A DNA stretch of 64,000 bases from Cristatella mucedo (GCA_009760855.2 WPIO01000014.1:2411501-2475500), one strand, 5' to 3'. Shown: positions 36,501-50,188, counted from the first letter of the stretch. Program-made: numbers and translations. Notes: generated from the sequence alone by a model not told the origin.

Positions 36501-37655
36501 GGTTTATACTCTGCCTCTTGCTGATGTGATTGCCGAGCACAATCTAGGCTTTCACTTTTGTGCGGATGACACTCAGTTCTACCTTGGCTCTGATCCTTCC
36601 CAGCATTCGAGCACCTCATATTCTCTCAACTCACTTGCCGCATGTATTGATGACATCTGCACATGGATGGCAGCAAATTTTCTCAAACTAAACGATGATA
36701 AAACTAGCTTACTAGTAATGTGCAAACCCAGTGTGATTTACAAATTGGAAAGGCTGACGCTCAACATTGGCTTTGCCAGCATATCTCCTGTGGAATCAGC
36801 TTGAAATCTAGGTGTCATGTTCCAAAGTGACCTCTCGTTAGACGACCACATCAGCTCCACAATTAAGTCTGCCTACTATCAGCTGCATAACATCGCTAAA
36901 ATTCGGGCTTTGTTTAGATAAGGATATCACGTCCAAGTTGTTCCATGCATTTGTGACATCCCGTCTTGACTTCTGTAACTCACTGCTCGCTGGCCTACTG
37001 GCATGTGCAATCAGGCGATTGCAGCTGGTACAAAACTCTGCAGCTAGGCTTGTCTGTCGTGAGCATCGCAGTTGCCACATCACACCATTTCTCGCCGATC
37101 TGCACTGGCTACCAGTCAAGCAATGGTTCAACTTCAAGGTTTTGTCGCTCACTTTTAGGTCACTTCATTATTTGGCTCCAGCCTATCTCTCACATCTACT
37201 TCCCCACAAGGCCAAGCATCGTACCACCCGCTTTTCGGAGTCCAGTAGCTTACCAATACCTCATACAAACCTCAAAATTTTTTGGAGACCGCGCATTTAG
37301 TTTGTATGCACCCAAAGCTTGGAACTCACTTCCAACTTGCGTCACGACATCCCTTGACCTGACCACATTTAAAAAGAACTTAAAAACACACCTATTTATG
37401 ACAGTATTTAGTGGGTCCCTGCGATTCGTCCTTTATGTGCTTATGCGTGCTCACACTGTGCATGCTGCCACTAACCACACTTGCATGGTGACCCTGTGCA
37501 TGTCACCCCTAACCATGTTATTTATGTTGTTTGTTAAGCATGATATTACTCACCATTCAATCGCGTTTCCCTTTGCAGCAAATGTAAATCGCCTAGAAAG
37601 AGATTGAGTTCTCTGAGGGAGCTTTATCAAGTGCATTATTATTATTATTATCATT

Positions 37656-37735
37656 GCTTTCTATGCATCGTCTGTAAAGCGCCTAGAGATGTATATCTCT
37701 GAGGGTGCTAGACAAGCGTATTAATATTATTATTA
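37656..37735 (+). repeat. Second LINE/SINE tail stub
   Basis: 'GTAAAGCGCCTAGAGATG' followed by 'CTGAGGGTGCTAGACAAG' and an ATT repeat, directly after the LINE A tail. Confidence 0.65.
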
Positions 37736-37895
37736 TTTTCCGACCAAATTATCTGCCATTTCGCTCGAAAGTTAGTAACCATACAGGCGTCGTGGCTGGC
37801 GTGAGTGTATTATAAGGGTGAATGTGTTGACTGGCCGTTCTCCAGAGCAGGTAGAACGAGTTTCTTTTAGGCTTAGCTATTACTTTAGCACTGAC

Positions 37896-40800
37896 CAGGG
37901 CCGGTGCAAGGTCTTTTGTCGCCCTAGGTGAGACCAGATATCTGGCGCCTCCTTATCGCTCACGCACTCACCAACACGCCATCATGGAATAGAACCCAAT
38001 TTGCAAGGTGTAAAAAATTCATTATCATAACGATTCACACACATATACAAACAACATGTGTGGATGCAGTAATACATAAAATGTTAAAAAATTGACCTTC
38101 AAATCCTGGCTTTCCTTAATTTTTTTTCTCGGAAAATCGCAGACCATTTCTTTAATGTCGAGAGTTGATGATAAATCTGATTTCGTAGAAATTGTTGTCT
38201 GGCCAACCAGTCTTTCTGAGCCCATTGTTAGGCTAAGATCATGTTATATTAGTTCCAATTTTATAAAACTTTCTCCAATAGCCACTGAGATTGGCAAGGT
38301 CAATAAAATTCTGAGGGCCACTGAAAGATTGGGAAAATTTTCTCTATCAATTTACGCTGCAGTAGAAATGGCAAGACCTCTTTGGGATTAATGGCATGGG
38401 GACGCCTCCTGACAATAGCTTGCAGCTCACCACAGAGTTGTTCTCCATCTGAAGCCTCGCTGTCTCCATGACTAAGAGACTGTTGAGGGACGGTGTCTGC
38501 GGCGGCTGCTCATGTGGGAATCTCACGGAGACACAGCTGGCGCACGTGCACGGTAAGCGAGACTCCACTTTATTACTCACGCCGGGCACATATACGAAAA
38601 CCCAATCAATCGCAGCAAACGGTACGAAACATAATCTGCTTTAGTGGCCCGACGCTTCGCTGCTTCCATGGCTTAACTATTGGCCCCAGCTGAGGCATGT
38701 GCATTAGTGTCAGGCGCTTCGCTAATTACAACGTCAGAAGCCGCAGGTGCACACAACATCACTTCCCTCATTGCAAAAAGATTTCATAGTCCACCGGCCT
38801 AGCTCGGGAGGGGGCGGCCCTCACGACCGGAACGTCGTTGTAGCCATTGGCTCCCGCATCCTCCTCTTCTGCCTGCTCAGACGGTGCCTTGTCCAGAGGC
38901 TGGTCGTTCGTACTCTCAGGATATCAGTCATATTCGTCAGGATACTCATCAGGATATCTGTTTAGCATGAACGAGTTCCGACAGGCTTGGATGGGGTCCA
39001 GGCTGTGTGACAGCCACTGGCAGGAGGCGAACATTAGCTCTGCCCCTCGTGAGCAACCGGTCGTAGATACTTCCCACCTGTAGGCAAAGGCGAGGCACCG
39101 CTCCCACTGTCAGGCAGTACCCGTCGGTCACCTCCGTGCGAGCCGCGATGGTCGGTAGCATGCGCTCGTCGCCGGCCGATCCCGAGCTGTGAAAACCACT
39201 GCGGCTCACGATGGCCTCACCGTTCTCAAAGTTCCACCCTGCCGAGTCGATCTCGCGATTGTGCTGCTCTTCGCTCAGCACCGAGACGCTCTCGCAGGTG
39301 CTCTTCGCCGCCGCACCGCTGCTGCGCTTCCCCTCAGCGAAGCTCGCCTCGTTGCAGGCTACTATTGCCTCGCGGCTGACTGCAATCTCGCGTTGCTCCT
39401 CAGTACGCAGCGCCGAGACGCTTGTGCGGGTGCTCTCCACCACCGAGAAGCTCTCGCCGTTGAGCTCCGCGGTCGAGACGTCACTCTCTCGGGTACTCTT
39501 TGCCGCCGAGATGCTCTGCGCCGGCTACGAAGCTCTCGCTGCTGCGCTTCGCTGCCGAGACGTCGCTCGCTGGGGCCGCCGGCGCCTTTTCACGGGCAAC
39601 TATCGCCTTACCGCTGACCACTACCGCCTCGCCGCTGGAAGTCGTCGCATGCTGCCCCTCCTTCCTCTCCGGCTGCTGCCGCTGCGAAATTACGTTGTTC
39701 TGGCGCTCTTCGGCTGTTGTGGCTGCTATGTCGGAAGCGGTCGCATACCCGCTTCATCCACCGGTTTTGCCGTCAGATCGCTGCGGCAGCCGAATGAGTT
39801 CCGCCCGCCTGTCTGAATCTTGCAGGCAGTTGACAGTGGGGTCGACCGGCGATGCAGCTCGCTCGTCGCCTAGCTTTGTGCCGGTCTCGGCTCCGGCATG
39901 CAGCCCCTGCTCCAGCCGAAACCTCTCGACCTCAAGCTCGGCCTCCTCATCCGTCAACCACTACAAGATCAGAATTAATTCATTTCGCAGCTTGTGATAA
40001 TCTTGCTTTACGTCGGCCGGCTGATCAACTCAACCGTGTATCGCGTTATCGCCCAGGTACACTGGCACAACATGTTTTAGCGGCATCGAAATCTTTAGCC
40101 TTGCTACGGCCTTCACAAGCGTTAAAAGCCAAGGCATGAAGTCCGGTCCGCCGTTAAACATTTCGTACCTTATTATAGGCGTCCCATCTGGATCGCAGAA
40201 GGTCTGGTACTCTTTTCGGCTCGAGTAAACCATTCTCTCCTGACAGTTGTTGTATGACAGTGTCTCCGGCGGTGGCTGTTCTACTGGGAATCTCACGGAG
40301 ACACAGTGGGAACCCAAACAATAAGCTGTTGTTGAATCTGATTGAACCTTTCTGTTATAGATTCTGCTGACACATCGAGAACAGCATCATAAAGGTTAGC
40401 CTTACAGCTCACCTTACGATCTTGTACAGCCTCACCAGGTGCTTTATTTAAACAGCCTTCTCCTATTTAATCGTTGATTTGCTTCAAAAGTGGGTTCAAC
40501 TTCCAACTCTTTAGCCACGTGAGTTGCATCCGCCAATATTTTATAGAAGCTCTCTTCACTTCGGAGAGTATTGATGTACTTTTTGGTGTTTTCCAGCCGC
40601 TTAACTCCAAGTTTCAAGTCAGCTGATGTCAGCAGTAGAACTTTGCTGGTGACATTGATCTCAGATTAAACGTTGTACTAGCTAATAGACGATACTACAA
40701 ATGGAAATTTTGCCATGCTATTGGTCAGTGTTTTTACTTCAGATCTCGTTGTAGCTCCAGCCAACCTTTTCTGACTAGTTCCTTCATATAACTCAATCAG

Positions 40801-42365
40801 AGTATTTTAGACTGTGTTAATTATGTATCTCAGTGATTTCAGAGCATCAATTCTACTTTTACATCTTGTTTCACGGTGTGGTTTTACTGTGAGATCACTG
40901 GCATCAGTGATGTCACTTTTGAGGACTCCCCGTGCCGAGTAGATGCCGAGAAAAAATGGATATTTGCTGCACGAAAGCAAAGAAATTCACAGCCTCGAGG
41001 TAACTCTTTGCTGCATCAGTTACAACTAGATTCAGGGAGTGAGTATTACAAAGTACGTAGAAAGTGAGTGGATTTAGGTTCAGCATCCTCTTTGCACTCC
41101 ATTTTCCTTGCCTTTCATGTTAATGCCATTTTGATAACTTTGTCCTCTACTATTTCCAACAGCTAATCCCATATCTTTGAGCTGCTCAAGCATAACTTCA
41201 GTAATGAATGCACATGCTGTCTCTTGTAAAGGGATGAAACCAAGAAAAAGCTCTCTAATAATTGCTTCTGTTTCACTTTGGGGAACAAAAACGAATAAGC
41301 ATGATCATAGCTGTTTGTGGGGCTGACATCTGGGGTGCAGTAAAGGACTTCTGAATAGGATTTTGCTGTGGCTTGGCTGCTTCTGTAATCTGATGCTCTA
41401 TTGTAGGAGCTCAAGTTCGAATTAATAATGTCTTGGTGTCTTTGCTGAGATAATGTAAGTTTCTTTGTCAGTAACCCTCCGAAGGTGTTCCATCATCAGA
41501 GAATCAAAGAGAGCAGAGAACTCGTCCACGGAATGCTAAATTTTAAGCTCAAAGTACCCTTGCTATTGCAATGAGGTGCTCCAAGACCTGATGCCCATAT
41601 TCCTTTTTTTGCATAATCTTTTGTTGAATACTTTCATATAGTGTCTTGCCTTCTGCTGGCCGCGCCTCCACTTCCCTCCAAGCTTAATAACTTTCTAGGT
41701 GCGTTGAAAAAAGGTGCGTTGAACTGTTCTCAAGTGAGAACAAAATTGCTTACAGATTCTTCAAATCTGTTCAGCCACTTTCTTGCATAGACGATATTCT
41801 AGCCTTCTTGCTGAATACTACATTTCAATACTACATTACAGCAAAAGCAGAATACTACATTTCTTGATGTAAAGTACATAAGCCACAGGCAGCACATCTC
41901 CTCGCCATTTGCAAGCTTTCGTTTGTAATGGATCTGAGAAAGTTTGTTGGTGCGAGAGTCTTCTGAAAAGTCACCGGCATAAACCTGCCGCAGTTCCTTT
42001 TGCTCTTGAAGTGCAGTAGTATTTCCAATATTGTCAGTGGGCCGTGTGGAAGGGTCACTATAATGCAACTCTGGTTCAACTTGTTACAAGACTTGAATTG
42101 TATCGTCCTGATTATAACTTATCCCTGTCTGGTTTTCCCCTTTACTTGGGAAAGTGGTAGTGTGGTTTCTACAACTTGGTCATCAAAACTTTTTCACCTC
42201 ATTGTGTTGTGTCTGTAACTCTTCTGGCAATTCAGTCGATGATTTAAGCGTCTTTGGGTATTTTAGGAAAGAGCCCTCTTCTTTTTCTTTGGCCTTTTCA
42301 ACTCTTCTCGCACAGTTTTGAGCCCCTGACGGTTTATTATTGTTATCTATAACTCGCTGCAACCG
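37896..42365 (-). pseudogene. hAT-type transposase element, copy 2, split by an LTR element
   Basis: On the minus strand the N-terminal half (about 42365-40313) matches copy 1. After the LTR element at 38481-40312, the C-terminal dimerisation region follows at 38480-38000 with 'LRILLTLPISVA', 'TMGSERLVGQ' and 'DIKEMVCDF'. At 37896 a CAGGGCCGGTGC terminus typical of hAT inverted repeats is seen. The start codon present in copy 1 is ATA here. Frameshifts and stops are many. The opposite terminal repeat was not found. Confidence 0.83.
38481..40312 (-). mobile_element. Non-autonomous LTR element with gag-like ORF, inserted in the hAT element
   Basis: The 3' LTR is 38481-38758 (TGTTG...CAACA, 278 bp) and is preceded on the minus strand by a purine-rich 'AATGAGGGAAG' tract. 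The internal region has a gag-like frame (40248-40030, with 'FMPWLLTLVKAVARLKI') and then 'EEAELEVERFRLEQ'. A further frame (39443-38949) has a repeated 'SVSALRTEEQ...REI' motif. There is no protease, RT or integrase. The 5' LTR survives only as 40248-40312, and a deletion has removed the rest together with about 75 bases of hAT. Confidence 0.72.
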
Positions 42366-42879
42366 ATAGAAATCCCAAGCCCGAGGCTGCGTTCCGCTGT
42401 ATCACACGAAGAAAGTTCGCGTGGCTTTAGACCCTGGGCTGCGGAAAACACTGTCACCTCTTAGCTTACGTAGTGAGACAACGCTTCTACGTAGACGAAG
42501 CCTCGGCTTGCGCACGTCCATGTTGTGTGTAAGGTGTAAGGTCATTCTTATACAAATGAGATGCACAGAGTCTAGTTAGCCACTACGGAAATCCGCCATA
42601 AATCCACTTCAGTCTACCAAAAATCAGTCACAATTTTTTCTGAACTCGGCTTCGCGAGGCTTCAGCTTAGATTGCATATTACACTTGGCTATCTTTCAAG
42701 TGTACTGACGACATAAATGATGCCATTTCGTGTGCAAATTCTCATGACATCCACTACAATCGACTGCAGTGACCCGGGCCACTATAGCAATCAACCTCAA
42801 TCCATTGTAGTCCTACGAAAAGGGACACGAAATCCTTTTCGAAAAGCACCGTTTTTAATTGCATAGCATTTTTAACAAC

Positions 42880-42975
42880 AATATTAATTATTATTACACA
42901 CTTGATAAAACGCCCTTAGAGAATTCAATCTCTTTCTGGGCGCTTTGCATCTGCTGCAAAGGAAACACGCGATGG
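42880..42975 (-). repeat. LINE A 3' stub, duplicate of 15690-15790
   Basis: Same truncated LINE 3' end, minus orientation. Confidence 0.7.
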
Positions 42976-43769
42976 GTACAGTGTACTCAAAACATTTTCC
43001 ACCACTGGGTTAAGGCTTTCTCGTGCATCTTACTGCAATCTACATGCTATGTATGGCCCACGCCGATGCCGCGAAGCACAACGAAATTCCCCAAAAGACC
43101 GGATGGTATATATGTTCTCATTTGGAATACATATTACATCGCATCATGTTTACAGGGAATCCAAAAAATATTAAGCCCGTTTCCCTCCTGCCTCAGTTAT
43201 TCGGCAATGCGCTACAATCGGCTGACTGCAATGGCAATGGCCAATGCAGCTATCAGCTACACTACTTAAAAGACGAAACAAACGCTGTAGCGGTCCTCAG
43301 CAAGCACGTATTCTTCGGACGCTTGCCGCCAGCGCACCAGTACGCAATCGCTGCGCTCCCATGTCCACGAAGCTCCAGCCGTATCGTCCCGCCCCCAGCT
43401 TCCCAGAAACACTCCTGAACCCGCACCGCATCAAAGCCGAGCCAATGCTCCGCAGCTGGGCACCAGCCTGTACCCAAGATACACTATCCGTCCCAATCCG
43501 TCAGTCTGGATCACTTGCTAACAGTACACACCGCTTGAAATTCGCCTCATGCCCTGCCCAGCAATCGGCTCCACTGGCCAGGGCCAATATCAAAATCCAA
43601 ACCAGTCAACCGAAAAACTACCAGAAATCACCGGCGAAAAACTCCAATTTCGTATACATACTGCACTGCATATTAGTTCCGGATAGGCACGCAACGCTCT
43701 ATACAGAGTGCACCTACAAAACTTCACAACATTGCACACGTGAGTTGTCATAGCACTGATAGCAATGAA

Positions 43770-45315
43770 ACGAGCCGATTCCTCGATCCAGTACCATCCT
43801 AAGTCCTTCAAAGTGGCCATCGTTCGACCTGTTCTTAAAAAGTCTGGCTAGGATTCAGGAGTCCTACGAAACAATTGTCGATTTTTCGCTCTTACTTTTC
43901 TGTCGACGATTCTCGAATAGCCTGTCTGTCAGCAGCTTGTAGAACGCTGTGAAAAGAATGGATAGTCAGCATTTTTTTTTAGTCGAGATTCAAGCGACAC
44001 CACTCCACTGAAACTGCTCTCTTCCACGTGACCAACGACATTGTATCTAGGAAGGATGCTGGCAATGCCCCAGCACTTCTTGATCTGTCAGCTGCATTCG
44101 ACACTATCGATCATGAGATCCCATTTAAACGATTGAGAACAACGATCAGTTTTGCAGACGAGCGAGACATTGGTGCGGTTCAAATAGTATCCTTCTGCTC
44201 AATCCGTGTCTGGTGGCGGTCAAGTCACATCAAGCCGACCAGTCACCTGTCGAGTTCCACAAGCTCCGTTCTCGGTCGGTCCTTTGCTATTCTGCATTTG
44301 TACCAAGCCTCTAGGAAAATTGAGTCGGGCTCGTGGGATTGGCTATCGCTTTGATGCTGACGAAAGTCAGGTGCATTTGCCATTTAAACCGTCAGAACCA
44401 GTTGCAGCGACGAATAAACTGAACGATTTCCCTGCAGAAATTCGAGCCTGGATCCTGGCAAATTTCCTTAAATTAAACGACAACAAAACCGAGCTCCTCG
44501 TGAGACACCCCTAGAGTGCGGCTGGACTGGGAGAAGGCGCCCTTCGAATTGGTAATACCATCATCATGTGCTCGGAATTTAGATGTCTTCAATGATAATC
44601 GCTTAATTTTTGAAGTATTCCTTTGGAAGACTGCCACCACATCTAGCCATCACGTCCCATCCCTGTCTGCGATTAGGGGCTGTCTGCCACAGTGGTTTGC
44701 TGCAAATTTCACTAGCTCCCCGGTTCTATCTAGGCTGGACTTCGGCATTTCTGTTTTGGCTTGGCTACTGAAAATAGCCATTAAGCCTCTGCAGCTTTTG
44801 ATGAGTGTGTCTGCAAGGCTAGCCAATCAATCCCAGAGGTTCAGCCACGCGTCTCCTTTGCTGAAGCGACTGCGGTGGCTATCGATAGTGCAACGGCACT
44901 GAGTATAGCTCCTACTCCGATTCACAATGCCGGTCCTGACTTGGCTCCTTCATACCTAGGAGAACGGCAGCTTCCTTTCGTCTCACCTTTATCGTTTCCT
45001 TAAGTCCACGGGGGACAATAAATTAGCTGCTCCGTTACGAAGCATGAATTAAAGACCGCTGGAGGCAGAAGGTTTTGCTCTGCAGGTACTAGACTGTGGA
45101 ACTCTCTTTCACAATACTTACGCAACGACACCAACTTTCCTGCTGGCGAATGTAGCACATCTTATCTAGACATCCTGAGCTGCTACTTCCATGCTATTCA
45201 CGTCACTGACTGCCCTCCTGACTCAGCTATGCTCCTCACATTCTCTTTGTTTCATGAGATCAAGTCTTGGTGGTTTTGCCGAGCTGCAGACGGAGATACA
45301 TTACTTGCATGATAC
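43770..45315 (+). repeat. LINE B (CR1/L2 type), decayed
   Basis: The plus strand encodes 'KVAIVRPVLKK', 'HHSTETALFHVTNDI', 'LLDLSAAFDTIDHE', 'SEPVAATNKLND', '[17 protein letters not shown]' and a C-terminal region near 44640-44900. The RT catalytic block is interrupted by frameshifts. It is distinct from family A in sequence and 3' end ('GAGATACATTACTTG'). The right edge of the segmental duplication (44002) falls inside it. Confidence 0.85.
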
Positions 45316-45654
45316 TATACACTACTAATGAACGCAAATTTACCAAAAGAAATCTTGTGCAGACCCTAAAATGTGCTTGAATTCAACACTGATTCACGTT
45401 TACAGGTTACAAACCAAATATCACGCCAGTTGTAATAAAATGCAATCGCCTGGGCCAATACCGCAGTCATTAACAGATATCCATCATGAATCCGCTTCGC
45501 AGATGTAATTATGACTGAGCAGAAAATTTAATGATGGCCTAAATCTAAGCAATACAAATTACGGTTATTGGAAAGTTCTCATGCAGACATGCTGCCAAAG
45601 CCCTGTCCTAGCGGTTGTTATATCGATATATAACACAGTAATACATCTGTTAAT

Positions 45655-45735
45655 TCTAATAAATAATCTAATAATCTAATAAATCTGTTGTTTAGTGCTC
45701 TAAGAGAACCAAATCTCCATGCAGCTGCTTTACAA
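45655..45735 (-). repeat. LINE/SINE tail stub
   Basis: Minus-strand tail: 'GTAAAGCAGCTGCATGGAG' then 'GTTCTCTTAGAGCAC' and AT-rich sequence. Confidence 0.5.
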
Positions 45736-46051
45736 CTCGACGATTGCAGCGCATTGCATGACAACGGCCGTGCCAATACTAGTGAATTTTTTAAAGTACA
45801 ACTTTCGCAGAGTGTGCTGTCATATGCAATCCAAAAAAAAATCTTAGCTCAGCAACGCCAATGTCTGGTTGACGTTAGCCTAATAAGTAGATTGCGGTAA
45901 TTCTTCGAACCCTGCTAGGGTTTGACATCGATCATTCGTAGGGTTCGACATCAATCACTTCAACCCGGCCGGGGTCGCCCCCTGAAGTTCGGTAGAAGCC
46001 CTTGGCAGGAAGGCCTGTGAAAGGCGGCTGGGAGGGGACAGTCGGAACATG

Positions 46052-46053
<2 letters not shown>
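45736..46053. other. No gene recognised
   Basis: Contains two imperfect copies of 'AGGGTTTGACATCGATCA' / 'AGGGTTCGACATCAATCA' at about 45917 and 45941. Nothing else is seen. Confidence 0.4.

Positions 46054-46119
<66 letters not shown>
46054..46119 (+). repeat. (GA)n microsatellite
   Basis: Perfect GA run of about 66 bases. Confidence 0.97.
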
Positions 46120-46120
<1 letters not shown>

Positions 46121-46369
46121 AACTGCCGTGCTGTTGCACTGCGAGCGTCCGCAGAATTTTCTGTACTCCGTGGGTCATTAATTTTATAGAAACCGTCTGT
46201 GAGCATGCTTTTTCTAGGCACTTTCAAATAGATTGAAAAGCACGCACATCCGTTTATTAGTGACAATAATACGCACAATTGCAGCTTACATAATGGCATG
46301 CAGGCCGATTCATATGGACAGAGCAAATGCTATAAGGAACAGGTGAGCTCTTAGATTCACATTAAATTT

Positions 46370-46960
46370 CACGCGAAGTTACGGGCGTCGTAATATTAGT
46401 CGGCATGGAGCTCCAGGCTGTAGTTGAGTAGGTCACCAAGGACGCAAGGTTGGCTAGTTGCATAACTGGATGACAGACTCGAGAAACGGCTGCGAAGGGC
46501 ACCGGAGGAGCAAATAGTTTAGATTGAAAAGCAGGAACAGGATAATGGAGGCGACCTAAAAGTGAATGGCGGGGCGTTAAAAGTCAATAAACGGTGCAGT
46601 TCAGGTATGTTAGAAGTGGTACAATGCGGTAGTTGTGACGCTCGGATGACGAGCACAACCCCAGAGACTAATGCCGGCTGCATGGGTCTTGTTGCTAGAG
46701 TCTCCAAAGTGTAGATATGATCTCAAAAATGCACGAATTAATTTGCCTGCGGTTCCTTTATCTAGCCCGGCCTAATTTTTGAAATTTTATCTAAAAGAGC
46801 ATAGGCAGAATTGGCTGTGCGGTTGATGCGGTCGTCGAGCGTAAACTATTTGGTATAGGACGCCCCGTTTCCCGTTTACGAGAAGAGGCTGAACGGAGGT
46901 GCTGACCATACCAACGTGGGGACAAGGCTCTCCAGTTTCTGAATGACGCAAGGTCTACTT
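46370..46960 (-). repeat. Degraded CR1/L2 LINE fragment
   Basis: On the minus strand I can read 'IQKLESL', 'TLDDRINRTANSAYALL' and 'KISKIRP', matching the 'LERLTL...[20 protein letters not shown]' part of the other LINEs. Many stops are present. Confidence 0.65.
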
Positions 46961-47826
46961 ATAAATGACCATTACATCGGTCTTATTTCATTCAATTATT
47001 CCAAATGCAATATCGGCAATGCCAGCTGTACAGCTAGCAAGAGTCTGGGGCAAAGAAAGGCAGGGACGAATCATAGCACAGCATCATACGTAACGATGGA
47101 AACAAGATTAGGCAGCTACGACGACATCGGCCAGAAGGAGTCTATAGATTACGAAAAAGGGGACCTGGAACAGAACAGATCACTGGAGCAACATTAACTT
47201 AAGAGGCTCGCCGGATGACATGTGTCCACTAGTATCCACGTTTTAAAACCTTGCCCTAACACCGTAACGATGCGAAGGTGACAAGGTAAGTACTCAAGAC
47301 AGACTCGAGTTCAAGAGCTTCTCAGTCACCCTCTTCCTTAGTCAATATCTAGGAGTAGGTTGTTATACAATATAGGCTATAGTATTTGCGCTAGCTTTGC
47401 TGAATAGTGTCTCAAGCTCGAGTGGAACTTACTTGCCAGCTATGATTTCTTCAGTATCTCGCAGTTGTTGGATTTAACGAAAGTTGCATTGACGTGTTAT
47501 TTGTAAAGCACGACGTTTCCGGTTTCCCCAGTTGCTTGCCTCTCCCGTTATTGCCTGCGTAATTAGTTGCAATAGTTTGGCATTACGCAAATTTCGTAGG
47601 CTGTGAGCTATTGAACCACCTACAGCTACTTGTCCGCCTAGAATATGCCAGCTGCTGGAGCTTTATTCATGGAATGAATTAAATTCTTCTTGAATTTTAT
47701 TAGGAACTAGACACATAATAATCTATGATTTAATTCATGTATAGGGATTCCCAATGCGATTACTAATTCGTTTCATGCTAATCCTCCGAAGTTGCCGATG
47801 AGCTGAGCTGTGGAAGCAGTTAAGTC
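46961..47826. other. No gene recognised
   Basis: Short frames such as 46943-47197 have no recognisable domain. I see no repeat signature. Confidence 0.4.
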
Positions 47827-47985
47827 TAGCTGATCAAGCAGCTTCATTTATATACCGGCAGACAAGTATCGGCGGCTTTCGCCCTGCCGCCTGCAGTGGG
47901 CAATAGAGGACCGCCCAGTGCAGGACTCAAATCCACGACCCGGGTCGTGAATATAAAGCACTGAATTAAATGAGTTAGCACGCGG
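47827..47985 (-). repeat. SINE-2
   Basis: Minus-strand SINE-2 with 'GAGTCCTGCACTGGGCGG' around the B-box and the conserved tail 'AAATGAAGCTGCTTGATCAG'. Confidence 0.7.
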
Positions 47986-49851
47986 ACTAGTGAGTAGCTA
48001 CAGGAGATATTAACCGATGTTGTGTCCGTGCAGATCAACCAGCATTGGAATTACTTCTACAACTCCGTGGCCAAGCTTTTGCACAACGGTCGTGTCAGTA
48101 TTTAGTCACGCGGCTGCATTGCCTAGCTTCAGTTAACTGTCTGCGTTTTGTAGGAACGATTGACTCCGGAGCCTGCTACGAGCATTCGCAACGTGATGTT
48201 TCGATAGATGCCAGGCAAAGGCTCCCGAATGCGAGCTAAAGCAGGCTTCAAGTGAGCTCATAAAGCATGTCACCCACTCTCGGTGGCATTGTCGAGTAAT
48301 AAACACAAGGAGGTATAAAGCACATATACGGACAGACGTCATTATTGTCTCTCAGGCTTTGCAAACCGACGATTAAATTGACACGACAGCTATTCTGTTT
48401 TCAATTACGCTTGATTATTTGTGATTTTTTTCTTTTGTATGCAAGTGAAATTCATCTTGCATGGTCCGGTTCATGTGCCATTGCTGTATTGCAAGGCCTT
48501 GCAAGTCGGGAATCTGCTAAGCAGCCTTTTAGCAGTCTCGGCGACACCCAGCTCGCAAGGCAAACCAGGAAACCTCTAGGCAATAGGCAACCAGATCATC
48601 CGATACATTTAGAAACCACAGCACTATATTGTCTTGAATTAGCTGGTCGACGGGAATCCAGCTGTAGTGTATTTTGACGAAGCATATTGCACAGGTTGGT
48701 TATGCAAACGTCACTCTCTATTGGCAGAGCGCTGCCGATAGACACAAGAGCATTACAGCTTACTCGCCCACATCAAGCAGTTTATTGAGCTCTTAAAGGT
48801 CGTACAGGCTGCCAGGCCAAAAAATAAATCCAAACAAGAAGTGCACCAACACAGCTCAAACAAGTGGACAAATAGACTGTAGGTAAATAACAATGATTTG
48901 CTTTGATTTATGTCACACGCCATCCGAGTACTGCAAAAATCCATCACCAGAGGATCATTTGGGTAGTTGACGCATCGAATAACCAACTAAGTTTCCTTCT
49001 AAATCAAACGGCTGTTGGCGCTCAGCTTTACCTTTCATACAGTCAAGGGCATCGTATTAGGATCGGGAATACAGAAAGAGCTATCACATACACGAAAGGC
49101 ATACACAATAACACCACGACTTGAATGTCCATCTAAAGCATACAGCTCACCCCGAGATGTGCGATAGCTCGATTATTAAGCAGAGCGTTAGTGACCATGC
49201 GATCAACTAGCGAGTGCACATACAAAATTTGCATTTACAAAAGAAAACTTGGGCGCTCTGAGTAAACGGTGCACTAATACATTGAGGAAAAGGAATGCCA
49301 AAAGGGCGAATCCTGTGCTGACATTGCAATGTGATTTATCACGCATTCAGGAACTTACTAGCCAAAATGGGAAGAAACAAGTTGAACCCTTTAAAACCTT
49401 AAAATGGGCTACTAGCTGCCCTCACAATCGATTGAGACTGCCAGTGCTCAATACGGCAAGAAATGCATGCGCTAAAAACGACATCACTTAGCAGTCTTTT
49501 CCAGACCTGTAGCCAGACGGCATTTCAACATAGCCCAGCGTCCACAACTGCTTACAGAAATAAAACAGCGATCGTTTTTTCTTGGCTGTCGCAATTCTCT
49601 TCTGCAGAAGCTCATAGCCGTGCTCGACAATCGGAAGACCTAGATGCCTACAACAGAGCGAACGTATCGAGGAGGGCCAGATCACCGATAGCCGTAAAGG
49701 CTCTTCTGTCGCTATAGAAAAAGAGGCTGCTTAGTCAGTTAGGATTCATTCATTCATTCATTTATTCACTGTCACATCGCATCGTATGCCAAGCGATACC
49801 GGCAGTACCCAGGTGCATTCCCTAAACACAATGGGCAGGCCGAAGGAAGGC
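47986..49851. other. No gene recognised
   Basis: Short frames on both strands (for example 48345-48677 plus, 110 codons) lack recognisable motifs. A small (ATTC)n run lies at about 49747-49766. Confidence 0.4.
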
Positions 49852-50188
49852 TCCCGACCTGCGGCAGAACATTCCCTGACCTGACCACATTTAAAAGGAA
49901 CTTAAAAACACACCTACTTGGGACAGTATTTAGTGGGTCCCTGTGATTCGTCCTTGATGTGCCTATGCGTGCTGACACTGTGCATGCTGCCACTAACAAC
50001 ATTTGCATGCTGACCCTGTGCATGTCACCCCTAACTATAATATTCTTTTTGTCTGTTATTCAAGCATGAATTTACTTACCATTCAATTGCATTTCCCTTT
50101 GCAGCAAATGTAAAGCGCCTAGAAAGAGATTAAGTTCTCTGTGGGCGCTTTATCAAGTGCAGTATTATTATTATTATTATTATTATTA
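49852..50188 (+). repeat. LINE A 3' fragment
   Basis: Contains the last codons '[15 protein letters not shown]', the 3' untranslated block with 'GCATGCTGACCCTGTGCATG', the 'AAAGCGCCTAGAAAGAG' block and an (ATT)n tail. Confidence 0.85.

Larger units (their letters stand above)
33955..37655 (+). mobile_element. LINE A (CR1/L2 type) split by two LTR insertions
   Basis: A plus-strand LINE in three pieces: 33955-34186, 34931-35126 and 36501-37655. The first ends in 'LDLSEAFDTV', and the second covers '[11 protein letters not shown]' and 'GVPQGSVLGP'. The third carries 'ADDTQFYLGSDPSQ', '[14 protein letters not shown]' and the endonuclease-distal C-terminus, then ends with the conserved 3' block and an (ATT)n tail. 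No 5' ORF or endonuclease domain is visible. Stops and frameshifts show that it is dead. Confidence 0.87.

Noticed and set aside
39189-39997. Plus-strand ORFs of 142-201 codons
   Set aside because: They lie antisense to the gag-like LTR element, have low-complexity GC-rich repeats and no domain.
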